Shown here piece after piece: positions 55,736-64,000 of a stretch of 64,000 bases of DNA. Source of the DNA: Wolbachia endosymbiont (group B) of Gerris lacustris (lineage in GTDB: Bacteria > Pseudomonadota > Alphaproteobacteria > Rickettsiales > Anaplasmataceae); the NCBI RefSeq assembly GCF_964028355.1, contig NZ_OZ034761.1:1-64000 (forward strand). Reading direction: 5' to 3'. Under the pieces are notes generated by a model. That model did not search any database. It saw only the letters and a list, made by a program, of their open reading frames with translations, and was not told where the DNA came from. Every line of letters begins with the position of its first letter. Within the stretch, counting starts at the first letter, position 1. The position numbers and the translations under genes are program-made.

Positions 55736-55967
55736 TAGCTGTACGAACATTCATTTTTGGAGATAAATTGCACAGCAAATGGTGTCATTCCAGTGCTTGA
55801 CACTGGAATCCAGAAATTTTGCTTATAACTGAGCTGATGAGCTAAAGGTAGTTTTCTTATGCTAAAACAAACGTTTTTAATTAAGTTGCATAGAAGCTGG
55901 ATCCCAGTGTCTGGGCACTGGGATGACACCCCACTGGTGGCCCAAACTACAACGTTCGTACAGTTGT
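55736..55967. repeat. Nested inverted repeat, MITE-like, with Wolbachia palindromic elements
   Basis: The outer arms GCTGTACGAACATT (55738-55751) and AACGTTCGTACAGTT (55951-55965) are inverted copies with small differences. Inside are two palindromes of the family found before thrS: GTCATTCCAGTG...CACTGGAAT (55784-55809) and ATCCCAGTG...CACTGGGATGACACC (55902-55930). The whole looks like a small non-autonomous element or a nested insertion. It lies between tRNA-Ala and the repeat-protein gene. Confidence 0.65.
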
Positions 55968-56881
55968 GATTTTAATCTAGGAGTGTTTTATACTAGTTTC
56001 CTAAAAAATCCCTCTTTCTGTAACTTTTTTCTACACAAGTAATGTTTGTTATTATAATTCTAATATATTTCAACTTAATAATAAATTAATCAATAAATGT
56101 TAGAATAAATATAGTCAAATTTATTGGATAATACTTAATGAGCGGAAAAAAACATATTTTTAAGATGGTACCTGGACAAAGGGTATTTAACGAGACTAGA
56201 ATGAGGATATTTCAAGGTTCCGTAGATGGTGAAGAGTTAACTTGGAATAGTTTTGATAAAATTGGATTTATTCCACTGGACGATGAAGATGGTAGAGTAC
56301 TAGATTTACCTATAAAATTTTGCAACGCTCCAAGCGATGGTCCCTTTACAATTGTTGCATGCATAAAGGAGAATGGAAAAGATTTGAAACAAACATCTTA
56401 CCGTTGTGATAAAGGAGAAGGTCTAATCACAAATTGTAAATTTCCAGTCGTGCCATTTAGAAACGCTAAACTCGGTTATGAAAATAACTTACATTCTTTT
56501 GTGTATCTTAATGAAAAATTAATGAAGATATCAATTGACTACGAAGTATCACAACCTTCTGATTATAGCACAAGGTATACTTACGTTTTTAAGGCACAAC
56601 CAGTGGAATATAAATATGTAACATGGGAAGAGTCGGGTGATACCTACAAATATTATTTTTCGGATGATCAAGGGAATATTATTGATTCACCTGACAATCA
56701 GGCACTCCAATATATTGAACGGCATGTCAAGGAAGAAGTAATACAAGATATAATATCATCTAAAATACCAGAGGATATAATGCTATCAAAAACATTTGCA
56801 AAAATTTTTGTTGAGAAAATAACACACAATCAGCTAGAAACTTTGACCCATACTCTTAATAATGAGCAAATACAGGTCTTA

Positions 56882-57984
56882 TACCAACTCTCATTATTAA
56901 TGAACCAAATAAGAAGCATTGCAGAGTTGTTTAACCGTGGAAGGGGAAAGAGAGGTAATAAATTTACACAAAGCGCTCTCAAGCAGAACAATTGTATCGT
57001 AGATTTTATTGCGCAAAATGTTCTGTTTTATATATAACCAAAACCTCTCAACAGGATTGAGGTCAGGTGAGTATGGTGGTAGGTATATAATTTCGATATT
57101 TTTAGGTATCTTTAAACTTTTTGACTTATGCCAACTAGCGCAATCCATCACGAGAAAAGCCTTTCGTATTCCTAAATATTGCGACATCTGTTCAAGGAAT
57201 ATATTTATACAAGCAGTGTTGACGTTTGGTGCAAATAAGCTAAAATTCTCTCCATTTCTGGGATTAACTGCACTATAGAGATAAAAATTTTCCCTACCTA
57301 ATTTTACCTTAACCTGTGTCCTACTGCCTTTTTTAAACCACCCATGTCCAACTTTTGAATGTGTACCAAACCGTGATTCATCGAAGAAAAATAGCTCTTT
57401 TTCAGAATGCATGACAATAGTTTCATTGAGGTTTTTTTTTAAACTCCTCTTGCTTATTTTTATCCTGTCCACTATGAACTGGTCTTGGTGTGATATATGA
57501 GAATTTCATTCTTTGCATATTACGATGTATTGTGGATTTGCTGATATTCAAACCAAATCTTTCTTGGATTCTTATTCTCATTTCTCTAATAGTAATATTG
57601 GGGTTTTCCTCTATCCACACCTCAATTTGTTCAAGTTGACTTTGGTTCAATATAGTTTTTCTACGGCGTTGAGGTGGAGAAAATAATTTTTCTTTTCTTC
57701 CAAATTTTATGTGCTTTATCCATGTAGTAATTGCCTTTCTCGAAATGCAACATATTTTTGCTACAGCTGTTATACTGTGCTTTTTTGCTGCAATTACAGC
57801 ATTTAGTTTTTTTGCAACATACGCATTATTTCTTACTTTCTTCAGCATCTCTTTTGCTGATTCCACCACTTTTTCATCCAATAATTTTGATCTTAATGCC
57901 ATCTAAACCTCGCTATTTTACTTACTCCAGTATGGCTTTTTTTCCATTATTGTCTATTCGTTGCTTGTATAGCGGGAATTGGTA
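56882..57984 (-). mobile_element. IS630-family element, copy 4 (inside the repeat-protein gene)
   Basis: 1103 bp, flanked by TTA (56879-56881 and 57985-57987). It shares with copy 5 a private base change (OrfA GRKEKL instead of GREEKL). Confidence 0.88.
56897..57902 (-). CDS. IS630-family transposase, copy 4 (two frames)
   Basis: OrfA 57902-57423 and OrfB to 56897, joined at A9. DDE residues intact; Glu-to-Lys change in GRKEKLFSPP relative to copies 1-3. Confidence 0.85.
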
Positions 57985-58760
57985 TTAGCAGAGCACTTAA
58001 CAGACGAACAATTCCTAGTTTTAGTAAATCATTTAACTGATCATCAATTACAAACCCTCACTCACACATTGGATCCAGAAAAGTTAAGAATAATAGTTCC
58101 TATTTTAAATGATGATCAGCTTGGAGCCCTAGTGAGAGACTTACATCCAGAGCAAGTAAGAGAAATTTTACCTCATTTAAAAGTCGATCAGTTCAAAGCA
58201 CTTATCAATAATATAGACGATTATCAGCTTGTAAAATTAGCAAAAGATTTAGATGAGCACCATTTGACCATTCTTTCCAAGGAATTGTGGTCTGAGCAAC
58301 TTCCAACCCTAGTACACGCTTTAGAAGGAGATAGGTTACATAATTTAATTAATAAACTAGACCACGATAAACTTGCAATAGTCGCTCGCGAGTTAACTGA
58401 TTCTAATAAGATTCAGATGGTTATTAAGTCTTTAGCTAACAACCCAGAAAAACTTAAAGCTTTTGCTCATAGTATGTCTCATGAGCAGTTTAAAGAACTT
58501 TTGGATAACATAGATGCAAAAGAGCTGAAAGATATTATTCACAAACTGCCTCATGAGAAAGTCATATCTGTGATTGGTGATCTTGGCAGTAAAGATCAGT
58601 CTAATGCTATTATTGATGTATTGAAAGAGAAATTTAACGAGCAAAATGAAAAAATGAAAGAGCTTCTGGGTAAGGTTGACCGAATGATTCCTGAGGAGAG
58701 TGAAGCAAATTGGAATGATGCACATCCATCAACTTACGTTTTTCAAGATATGAATACTGA

Positions 58761-59863
58761 TACCAATTCCCGCTATACAAGCAACGAATAGACAATAATG
58801 GAAAAAAAGCCATACTGGAGTAAGTAAAATAGCGAGGTTTAGATGGCATTAAGATCAAAATTATTGGATGAAAAAGTGGTGGAATCAGCAAAAGAGATGC
58901 TGAAGAAAGTAAGAAATAATGCGTATGTTGCAAAAAAACTAAATGCTGTAATTGCAGCAAAAAAGCACAGTATAACAGCTGTAGCAAAAATATGTTGCAT
59001 TTCGAGAAAGGCAATTACTACATGGATAAAGCACATAAAATTTGGAAGAAAAGAAAAATTATTTTCTCCACCTCAACGCCGTAGAAAAACTATATTGAAC
59101 CAAAGTCAACTTGAACAAATTGAGGTGTGGATAGAGGAAAACCCCAATATTACTATTAGAGAAATGAGAATAAGAATCCAAGAAAGATTTGGTTTGAATA
59201 TCAGCAAATCCACAATACATCGTAATATGCAAAGAATGAAATTCTCATATATCACACCAAGACCAGTTCATAGTGGACAGGATAAAAATAAGCAAGAGGA
59301 GTTTAAAAAAAAACCTCAATGAAACTATTGTCATGCATTCTGAAAAAGAGCTATTTTTCTTCGATGAATCACGGTTTGGTACACATTCAAAAGTTGGACA
59401 TGGGTGGTTTAAAAAAGGCAGTAGGACACAGGTTAAGGTAAAATTAGGTAGGGAAAATTTTTATCTCTATAGTGCAGTTAATCCCAGAAATGGAGAGAAT
59501 TTTAGCTTATTTGCACCAAACGTCAACACTGCTTGTATAAATATATTCCTTGAACAGATGTCGCAATATTTAGGAATACGAAAGGCTTTTCTCGTGATGG
59601 ATTGCGCTAGTTGGCATAAGTCAAAAAGTTTAAAGATACCTAAAAATATCGAAATTATATACCTACCACCATACTCACCTGACCTCAATCCTGTTGAGAG
59701 GTTTTGGTTATATATAAAACAGAACATTTTGCGCAATAAAATCTACGATACAATTGTTCTGCTTGAGAGCGCTTTGTGTAAATTTATTACCTCTCTTTCC
59801 CCTTCCACGGTTAAACAACTCTGCAATGCTTCTTATTTGGTTCATTAATAATGAGAGTTGGTA
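58761..59863 (+). mobile_element. IS630-family element, copy 5 (inside the repeat-protein gene)
   Basis: 1103 bp in the opposite orientation to copy 4. Left flank TGA (58758-58760); its last 156 bp are repeated in tandem, after which the right flank is TAA (60020-60022), so the target duplication is imperfect by one base. It carries the same private GRKEKL variant as copy 4. Confidence 0.86.
58843..59848 (+). CDS. IS630-family transposase, copy 5 (two frames)
   Basis: OrfA 58843-59322 and OrfB to 59848, joined at A9. Identical in protein sequence to copy 4. DDE motifs intact. Confidence 0.85.
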
Positions 59864-60019
59864 TTATATATAAAACAGAACATTTTGCGCAATAAAATCT
59901 ACGATACAATTGTTCTGCTTGAGAGCGCTTTGTGTAAATTTATTACCTCTCTTTCCCCTTCCACGGTTAAACAACTCTGCAATGCTTCTTATTTGGTTCA
60001 TTAATAATGAGAGTTGGTA
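59864..60019 (+). repeat. 156-bp tandem duplication of the IS630 copy 5 end
   Basis: Bases 59864-60019 repeat 59708-59863, from TTATATATAAAACAG through the terminal GGTA. This is a partial OrfB tail plus the inverted repeat. It probably arose by slippage or unequal exchange after insertion. Confidence 0.88.
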
Positions 60020-60182
60020 TAAGAATAAATCTGAGATAAACCGTTCTCAAGAGATGCTCTTAAAATGCTACTTGATTAACAAATTTACTGATATCGGTAT
60101 GCCTATTTTTAAATTTGTCTCGTAAATCTCTTCTTCCACTACTTCTTATACATCGCTATACAACAAAGCCATCTTAGCAGCT

Positions 60183-60785
60183 TTGACTTGTACTTTTTTA
60201 TCTTTATCACTACTTATGATTCCGTTTATAAATAAGAATCAAAGCTTATCTAAGTCCTCGATAGAAAAAATCAATGAATTGATAGATACAGGTGTAAAGC
60301 CTGAAAATATTATACTTTTCGGCCATTCCTTTGGAGGAGCAATTGCATCAGAAGTATTGAAATATTTTACAGATAAAAATATTAAACTTGGAGGTGTTAT
60401 TTTTACCAGCACTTTCAGCTCTTTTCATAACGCAATAAAGCATTTTCCAATTCCTCAAGCAAAAATTCTAAGCGTACTACCCTCATGTGTATTGAAAAAA
60501 ATGCTCAAGGTCCTAAATTTAGATCTCGATATAGTAAACAACATACGAGAACTGCAAAACAAGAATATACCAATAGTGGTTATTAATCATGAAAGAGACA
60601 CCTTAATACCATATCCTGCACAATTGGCAAAGGCGGTAGAAGATGATCTATTGTTAAATAGAAATCCGATTAAGATCGTTAATCTGAGAGGCTTTACAGA
60701 TGATCCACATAACGGAGTTTTATCTAGTTGGGAATTGAGTAAAAATTTGGCTGATCTCATACCTAATAAAACAATAAATAGATAG
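60183..60785 (+). CDS. Alpha/beta hydrolase, N-terminally short
   Basis: The 200-residue ORF has the serine hydrolase triad region. The nucleophile elbow is GHSFGGA, an acid is likely in NHERDTLIP, and the histidine is in DDPHNG. Usual relatives have another 80-100 residues ahead of the elbow (first strands and oxyanion loop), so the gene is truncated or the start lies elsewhere. The only starts are TTG 60183 or ATG 60219. The frame is open upstream to 60126 and is continuous with that of the repeat-protein gene, separated from it by one TAA. The N-terminal LSLSLLMIPFI is hydrophobic. Probably inactive or a degraded gene. Confidence 0.6.
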   Translation: MTCTFLSLSLLMIPFINKNQSLSKSSIEKINELIDTGVKPENIILFGHSFGGAIASEVLKYFTDKNIKLGGVIFTSTFSSFHNAIKHFPIPQAKILSVLPSCVLKKMLKVLNLDLDIVNNIRELQNKNIPIVVINHERDTLIPYPAQLAKAVEDDLLLNRNPIKIVNLRGFTDDPHNGVLSSWELSKNLADLIPNKTINR

Positions 60786-60834
60786 TATTTACAAAAAGCT
60801 GTATATTTTTTGATAAATTGACTATTCTAAACAC

Positions 60835-61908
60835 ATGCAAAAACGTCATATAACTATTTGTTGCGTACTGCTTTTCACAATAGGAGTATTGTTTTTGATG
60901 CGTCCTATGATTGTCCCGTGTCTAATATCCGTTTTTGTTGCATATTTATTTAATCCGCTAGTAATAAAGTTTGAAAAATATAGAATACCGCGTTCATGTT
61001 CTGTAGTGTTTATAACACTTGCCTTATTGATAGCTTTTATATTAATTATAACATTTATTCTACCTATTATATATTTTCAAATTACTTTAATATTAAATTT
61101 CCTAGTGAATAAGGTGCCTTCATTAAAGCTTAAAGTGATTCCTTCCGTATTAGAATTTCTTAATATAAAAACTGAAGATAGTTTATTTGATCACTTGTCT
61201 AAAAATCTAGTAGAAAATTACAGTGATTATATATCTTATTTTATCAATGCTCTTAACATGGGCAGCAACCTTATAATTCAAGTGTTAAGTTCAAGCTTTA
61301 GCTTGATTTACATGGCATCATTAATAGCTATTACGCTTGTGGTATTTTTCTATGTATTACGTGATTGGCCTTTAATTGTAGAAAAAGCTAGTAAACTAAT
61401 TCCCATCCCTTACAGAAAAAAAGCTGCAGATTATTTTTCTAAAGTAGATTTCATTATATCTAATTACCTAAAGGGACAGTTAAACGTATGTATAGTCATG
61501 ATGATCTTTTACTCCATGGGCCTTAGCATAATCAGGCTGAAGCATTCTGTAGCTATTGGAATTTTATCAGGAACATTAACATTTATACCCTATATAGGGC
61601 CATTATTATACACTATTATCGGATTTTTGAGCGCCATTACTCAATTTAGCGGATGGTTTGAAAGTGCTGCTGTCTTGCTGTTATTTAGTATTGGACAGTT
61701 AATAGACTCAAGCATATTAGTTCCTTTATTAATAGGAAAAAAAGTTCATATACATCCAACTATCATTATTTTGGGAGTTGTCATATGTACCTCATATTTT
61801 GGATCTATAGGTATATTATTTTTTATACCAATAATAGCAATATTCAGTGTATTAGTAGAATACACAATCGATAAATATTTTGAAAGTGAGCTTTATAAAA
61901 ATGGCTAA
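60835..61908 (+). CDS. AI-2E family transporter (PerM/YdgG-like permease)
   Basis: The 357-residue inner-membrane protein has about eight predicted helices: three at the N-terminus, a soluble middle (about 90-150), then the rest. Family marks are SGTLTFIPYIGPLLYTIIG (near 245), the SILVPLLIGKKVHIHP loop and IILGVVICTSYFGSIGIL. Members include autoinducer-2 exporters and sodium/proton antiporters; the substrate here is unknown. The gap to the hdaA-like gene is about 110 bases. Confidence 0.85.
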   Translation: MQKRHITICCVLLFTIGVLFLMRPMIVPCLISVFVAYLFNPLVIKFEKYRIPRSCSVVFITLALLIAFILIITFILPIIYFQITLILNFLVNKVPSLKLKVIPSVLEFLNIKTEDSLFDHLSKNLVENYSDYISYFINALNMGSNLIIQVLSSSFSLIYMASLIAITLVVFFYVLRDWPLIVEKASKLIPIPYRKKAADYFSKVDFIISNYLKGQLNVCIVMMIFYSMGLSIIRLKHSVAIGILSGTLTFIPYIGPLLYTIIGFLSAITQFSGWFESAAVLLLFSIGQLIDSSILVPLLIGKKVHIHPTIIILGVVICTSYFGSIGILFFIPIIAIFSVLVEYTIDKYFESELYKNG

Positions 61909-62015
61909 CAAACCTTTTAGTTCACAATAAAAAGGATCTCTGGTACATTTGAAAAATGTAAGTAAATTTTTATGCAAAAACTATTATCAAATAGTAGAAA
62001 TGCGAGAGGCTTTAC

Positions 62016-62651
62016 ATGCAATTAAATTTATTTAACAATAATCAAATTGATTATTGTTGGCAAAATTATATCACCTTAGAAGAAAACAAACATGTATATA
62101 ACTCGATAGTTAATGATTTATCTTGGAAATGTTTGATTCTTTGTGGATCTAAGAGCTCTGGAAAAACTCACCTTGCTCATATTTGGCAATCAATAAACGA
62201 TGCAATTTTCATCGATGTAAATAACTTTGTAAGCGAGATTAGGTACAGCAGTGCGTTTATTTTAGAAGATGTACAAAACATTAAAGATGAGACAATGTTG
62301 TTACATTGCTACAATTACATGAAAGAAAATGACAAGAGACTGCTAATTACTTCTTCGATTTCACCAAAAAAGCTTAACTTCAAACTACAAGATTTAAGCT
62401 CTCGAATATTGTCAACTACCAGCATAAAAATTTTACCTGCAAGCGAGGAGTTATTAAGAATTATTCTAATAAAACAATTTTCAGATAAACAATTAAAAAT
62501 TGATCTAAAGGTAATTAATTATATTCTAGCAAGAATAGAACGTTCTTTTCACAGCATTAATAAAATTATAGAAAAAATAGATAGTGAATCCATAGGATCA
62601 AATGTAACCATTCCTTTTATTAACACTTTATTAAAAATAAGTCCCAAGTGA
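62016..62651 (+). CDS. DnaA-related ATPase (Hda/HdaA-like regulator)
   Basis: The 211-residue protein is a DnaA-type AAA+ domain without the DnaA DNA-binding domain. It starts with MQLNLF (a beta-clamp-binding-like motif, QLxLF), has Walker A GSKSSGKTHLAH (near 44-55), a weak Walker B (FILEDVQNI, near 86), and a sensor region LSSRILSTTS. HdaA proteins bind the sliding clamp and stimulate DnaA-ATP hydrolysis to limit re-initiation. Wolbachia encodes a separate DnaA. The clamp-motif reading is my inference. Confidence 0.8.
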   Translation: MQLNLFNNNQIDYCWQNYITLEENKHVYNSIVNDLSWKCLILCGSKSSGKTHLAHIWQSINDAIFIDVNNFVSEIRYSSAFILEDVQNIKDETMLLHCYNYMKENDKRLLITSSISPKKLNFKLQDLSSRILSTTSIKILPASEELLRIILIKQFSDKQLKIDLKVINYILARIERSFHSINKIIEKIDSESIGSNVTIPFINTLLKISPK

Positions 62652-62862
62652 TTCCTTCTGCTGCAAGACATTTGTTATATATATTAAAAATTTATTCATA
62701 CCCATACAATAATGAAGTTGAAATCACTATCTCTTTATGTTAAAATTATAATAAGTACTATGATGTAATAAGCATAAACAGACATAGCTAAGGGATATTT
62801 TATATGATAGTAAAACTTACTTTACAGGATGCTTTTTATAGATTTTCAATTATAATTGAAAT
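62652..62862. other. Intergenic stretch
   Basis: About 210 AT-rich bases, no supportable gene. Several TATAAT-like strings occur but none with a good -35 partner. Confidence 0.3.
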
Positions 62863-63033
62863 ATGGTAAAAATAAGATCAAACTTTAAAAAAAGGTTAAA
62901 ACAAAGGTTTGTAGTACTTACTTTATTGATAAATGCTTTGTTTATCTCATATTTTCTTATAAAAAACACAAAAAATATTTTCAATCAAATTATAGTCAAA
63001 GAAATAAACATAGGAGCTGATAATGAAAAATAA
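62863..63033 (+). CDS. Small membrane protein overlapping xerD
   Basis: An ORF of 56 residues starts MVKIRSNFKKRLKQRF (a strongly basic N-terminus) and continues with a single transmembrane helix (FVVLTLLINALFISYFL), then a polar tail. The stop TAA at 63031-63033 overlaps the xerD start (63023). The pattern, positive then hydrophobic, is that of a small inner-membrane protein (FtsL/FtsB-like topology), but length and sequence do not identify it. It may be real. Confidence 0.45.
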   Translation: MVKIRSNFKKRLKQRFVVLTLLINALFISYFLIKNTKNIFNQIIVKEINIGADNEK

Positions 63034-64000
63034 ACAACCACAAAATAAAAAAGAGGATCTTTACATAACGTATTACATAGATGCTTTGGTTTCCGAAAAA
63101 TCCTCTACACAAAATACTTTGGAAAGTTATCGTTCAGATTTACACCAACTTGAAAAATTTTTATTAGAAGGAAGCGCTACCTTAGTTGGTGCAAGTAAAG
63201 CTAATATTAAAGATTATGTAAACTTTTTACGCACACAAAAGAAATATAAAACTAGCTCTATATCAAGAAAAATATCTGCTATCAAAAATTTCTATAAGTG
63301 CCTATTTAATGATGGAATAATAGATTTTAATCCAGCACCGGCTAATGATAATGAATTAAGAAATCCAAAGGTTTCCCGTCCTTTGCCTAAGTATTTAAGT
63401 GTTCAAGAAATATTTTTGCTCATGGAAACAGTAAAAAAATCAGCAAGCGGATCGAATAAAGAGATAAGCAGTAAAAGGCTATGTGCAATTTTAGATATCC
63501 TTTACTCTTCCGGGATGCGTGTTTCTGAACTAATCAATATGAAGTTATGTGAAGTATCACATTTAGTAAACAGTAATGGTAAAGAAGGCTATATAATAAT
63601 AAAGGGAAAAAGTGGCAGAGAAAGGCAAATCTTTTTTAATCAACAAGCATTGCAAAGTCTTAAAAATTATTTATCAATTCGTGACAATCTGCTCCCTAAC
63701 AACAAAAAATCTGATTGGCTATTCCCAGGTGATAAACCTAATAAACCAATTACAAGGCAAAGAGTTGGTCAATTAATAAAGGAATTAGCAAGAAAGTGCG
63801 ATATTGATGAAAATAAAATCTCTCCACATGTGATTAGGCATTCTCTTGCTACCCATCTACTGAATAGCGGAGCAAATATTGTGCTGATACAAAAAATTCT
63901 TGGCCATACTAATCTTTCTACAACACAAATATATACTCATATTGCTAACGAAAAGTTAAAGGACAAATTAGCTGATTCTCATCCTATTACTCAGATGATC
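63023..64000 (+). CDS. xerD: Tyrosine recombinase XerD (cut at the window end)
   Basis: XerD, with XerC, resolves chromosome dimers at dif. The 326 visible residues include the N-terminal SAM-like DNA-binding domain (DLYITYYIDALVSEKSSTQN; about 10-100) and the catalytic domain. The catalytic Arg is in SSGMRVSEL, the Lys in KGKSGRERQ, HxxR in SPHVIRHSLATHLL, and the nucleophile Tyr in QIYTHI. All lie inside the window; only the last residues are missing. The ATG follows AGGAGCTGATA (63012). XerC is the alternative assignment; the protein is a little longer than usual. Confidence 0.88.
   Translation, partial: MKNKQPQNKKEDLYITYYIDALVSEKSSTQNTLESYRSDLHQLEKFLLEGSATLVGASKANIKDYVNFLRTQKKYKTSSISRKISAIKNFYKCLFNDGIIDFNPAPANDNELRNPKVSRPLPKYLSVQEIFLLMETVKKSASGSNKEISSKRLCAILDILYSSGMRVSELINMKLCEVSHLVNSNGKEGYIIIKGKSGRERQIFFNQQALQSLKNYLSIRDNLLPNNKKSDWLFPGDKPNKPITRQRVGQLIKELARKCDIDENKISPHVIRHSLATHLLNSGANIVLIQKILGHTNLSTTQIYTHIANEKLKDKLADSHPITQMI

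Larger units (their letters stand above)
56138..60125 (+). pseudogene. 12-residue-repeat helical protein gene, disrupted by two IS630 insertions
   Basis: Coding segments 56138-56881, 57988-58760 and 60023-60125 join in one frame when both elements and one target triplet each are removed. They give a 539-residue protein (1620 bases including the stop). Residues 1-230 form a beta-rich unassigned domain (MSGKKHIFKMVPGQRVFNET start). From about 237 there are about nineteen short repeats, mostly exactly 12 residues, of pattern L-x-x-(D/E)-(Q/K)-(L/F)-x-x-L-x-x-x. Examples are LTDEQFLVLVNH, LTDHQLQTLTHT, LHPEQVREILPH and LEGDRLHNLINK. The C-terminus is short and basic. I do not recognise the family. 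The first insertion falls inside a repeat, and the restored unit LNNEQIQVLAEH has the right length. No function is inferable; a helical solenoid binding protein is the structural guess. Confidence 0.82.

Noticed and set aside
56138..57037. 299-residue protein as written
   Set aside because: Residues after 248 come from IS630 copy 4; the true gene continues after the element.
58761..60019. Loss of the 3' end of the repeat-protein gene by recombination between IS copies
   Set aside because: Considered because the triplets TGA and TAA differ, but the frame continues correctly after 60022 to a stop at 60125, so simple insertion plus one base change and a 156-bp duplication explains it.
59910..60125. 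71-codon ORF
   Set aside because: Its first part is the duplicated IS630 end; only the last 34 codons are the C-terminus of the repeat-protein gene.
1..64000. Prophage WO head or tail genes, rRNA operon, tmRNA, riboswitches
   Set aside because: None could be supported in any frame or by structure, although the accessory content points to a WO-derived module.

Overview
The window looks like an A-supergroup Wolbachia chromosome segment. The evidence is AT-rich alphaproteobacterial housekeeping genes, many ankyrin-repeat genes, several nearly identical insertion sequences, small Wolbachia/Rickettsia-type palindromic repeats, and a cytoplasmic-incompatibility (cif) gene pair beside an accessory cluster typical of prophage WO 'eukaryotic association modules'. 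A dual-nuclease cifB broken by a single in-frame stop fits a Type II cif pair such as I recall from wRi-like strains. The strain assignment is inference from memory. No rRNA, CRISPR array or phage structural gene is visible.

Layout. 1-600 holds decayed accessory DNA (a DnaB-like tail and a frameshifted RelE-type toxin). 600-14,330 is mostly core: trhO, a ferric-iron ABC permease, apaG, purK, asd, two tandem amino-acid permeases, surE, hisS, an Nfu scaffold gene and a membrane J-domain protein. 14,416-18,970 holds two tandem ankyrin genes made by duplication; one carries an IS630-family insertion and the other an IS5-family insertion. petB-petC and uvrB follow, then two inverted IS630 copies flanking 0.9 kb of debris with an endonuclease remnant, then an 866-residue ankyrin protein.

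29,153-43,362 is an eleven-gene accessory cluster whose content matches what I recall as the 'Undecim Cluster' of phage WO: a GlmU-like nucleotidyltransferase, sugar epimerase, glycosyltransferase/radical-SAM fusion, WG-repeat/methyltransferase fusion, PhyH-type dioxygenase, ABC exporter, two PLP lyases, an organophosphate-type MFS transporter, UDP-glucose dehydrogenase and a drug/metabolite transporter. Eight genes run as one tightly packed or overlapping series, with a near-consensus sigma-70 promoter just upstream. Together they suggest synthesis and export of a modified sugar-containing compound; the product is unknown. cifA and the interrupted cifB follow at once (43,771-47,342).

48-64 kb returns to core genes: ferredoxin-NADP reductase, tRNA-Ser, mnmE, nuoI, thrS-infC (infC starts at TTG), nuoF, tRNA-Lys, tRNA-Ala, an AI-2E-type transporter, an Hda/DnaA-like ATPase and xerD (cut by the window end). 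Embedded at 56,138-60,125 is a gene for an unrecognised protein built of 12-residue helical repeats, broken by two inverted IS630 copies. In all three IS630-disrupted sites inside genes, removing the element plus one 3-bp target duplication restores the reading frame exactly. This defines the element ends and three reconstructable ancestral genes.
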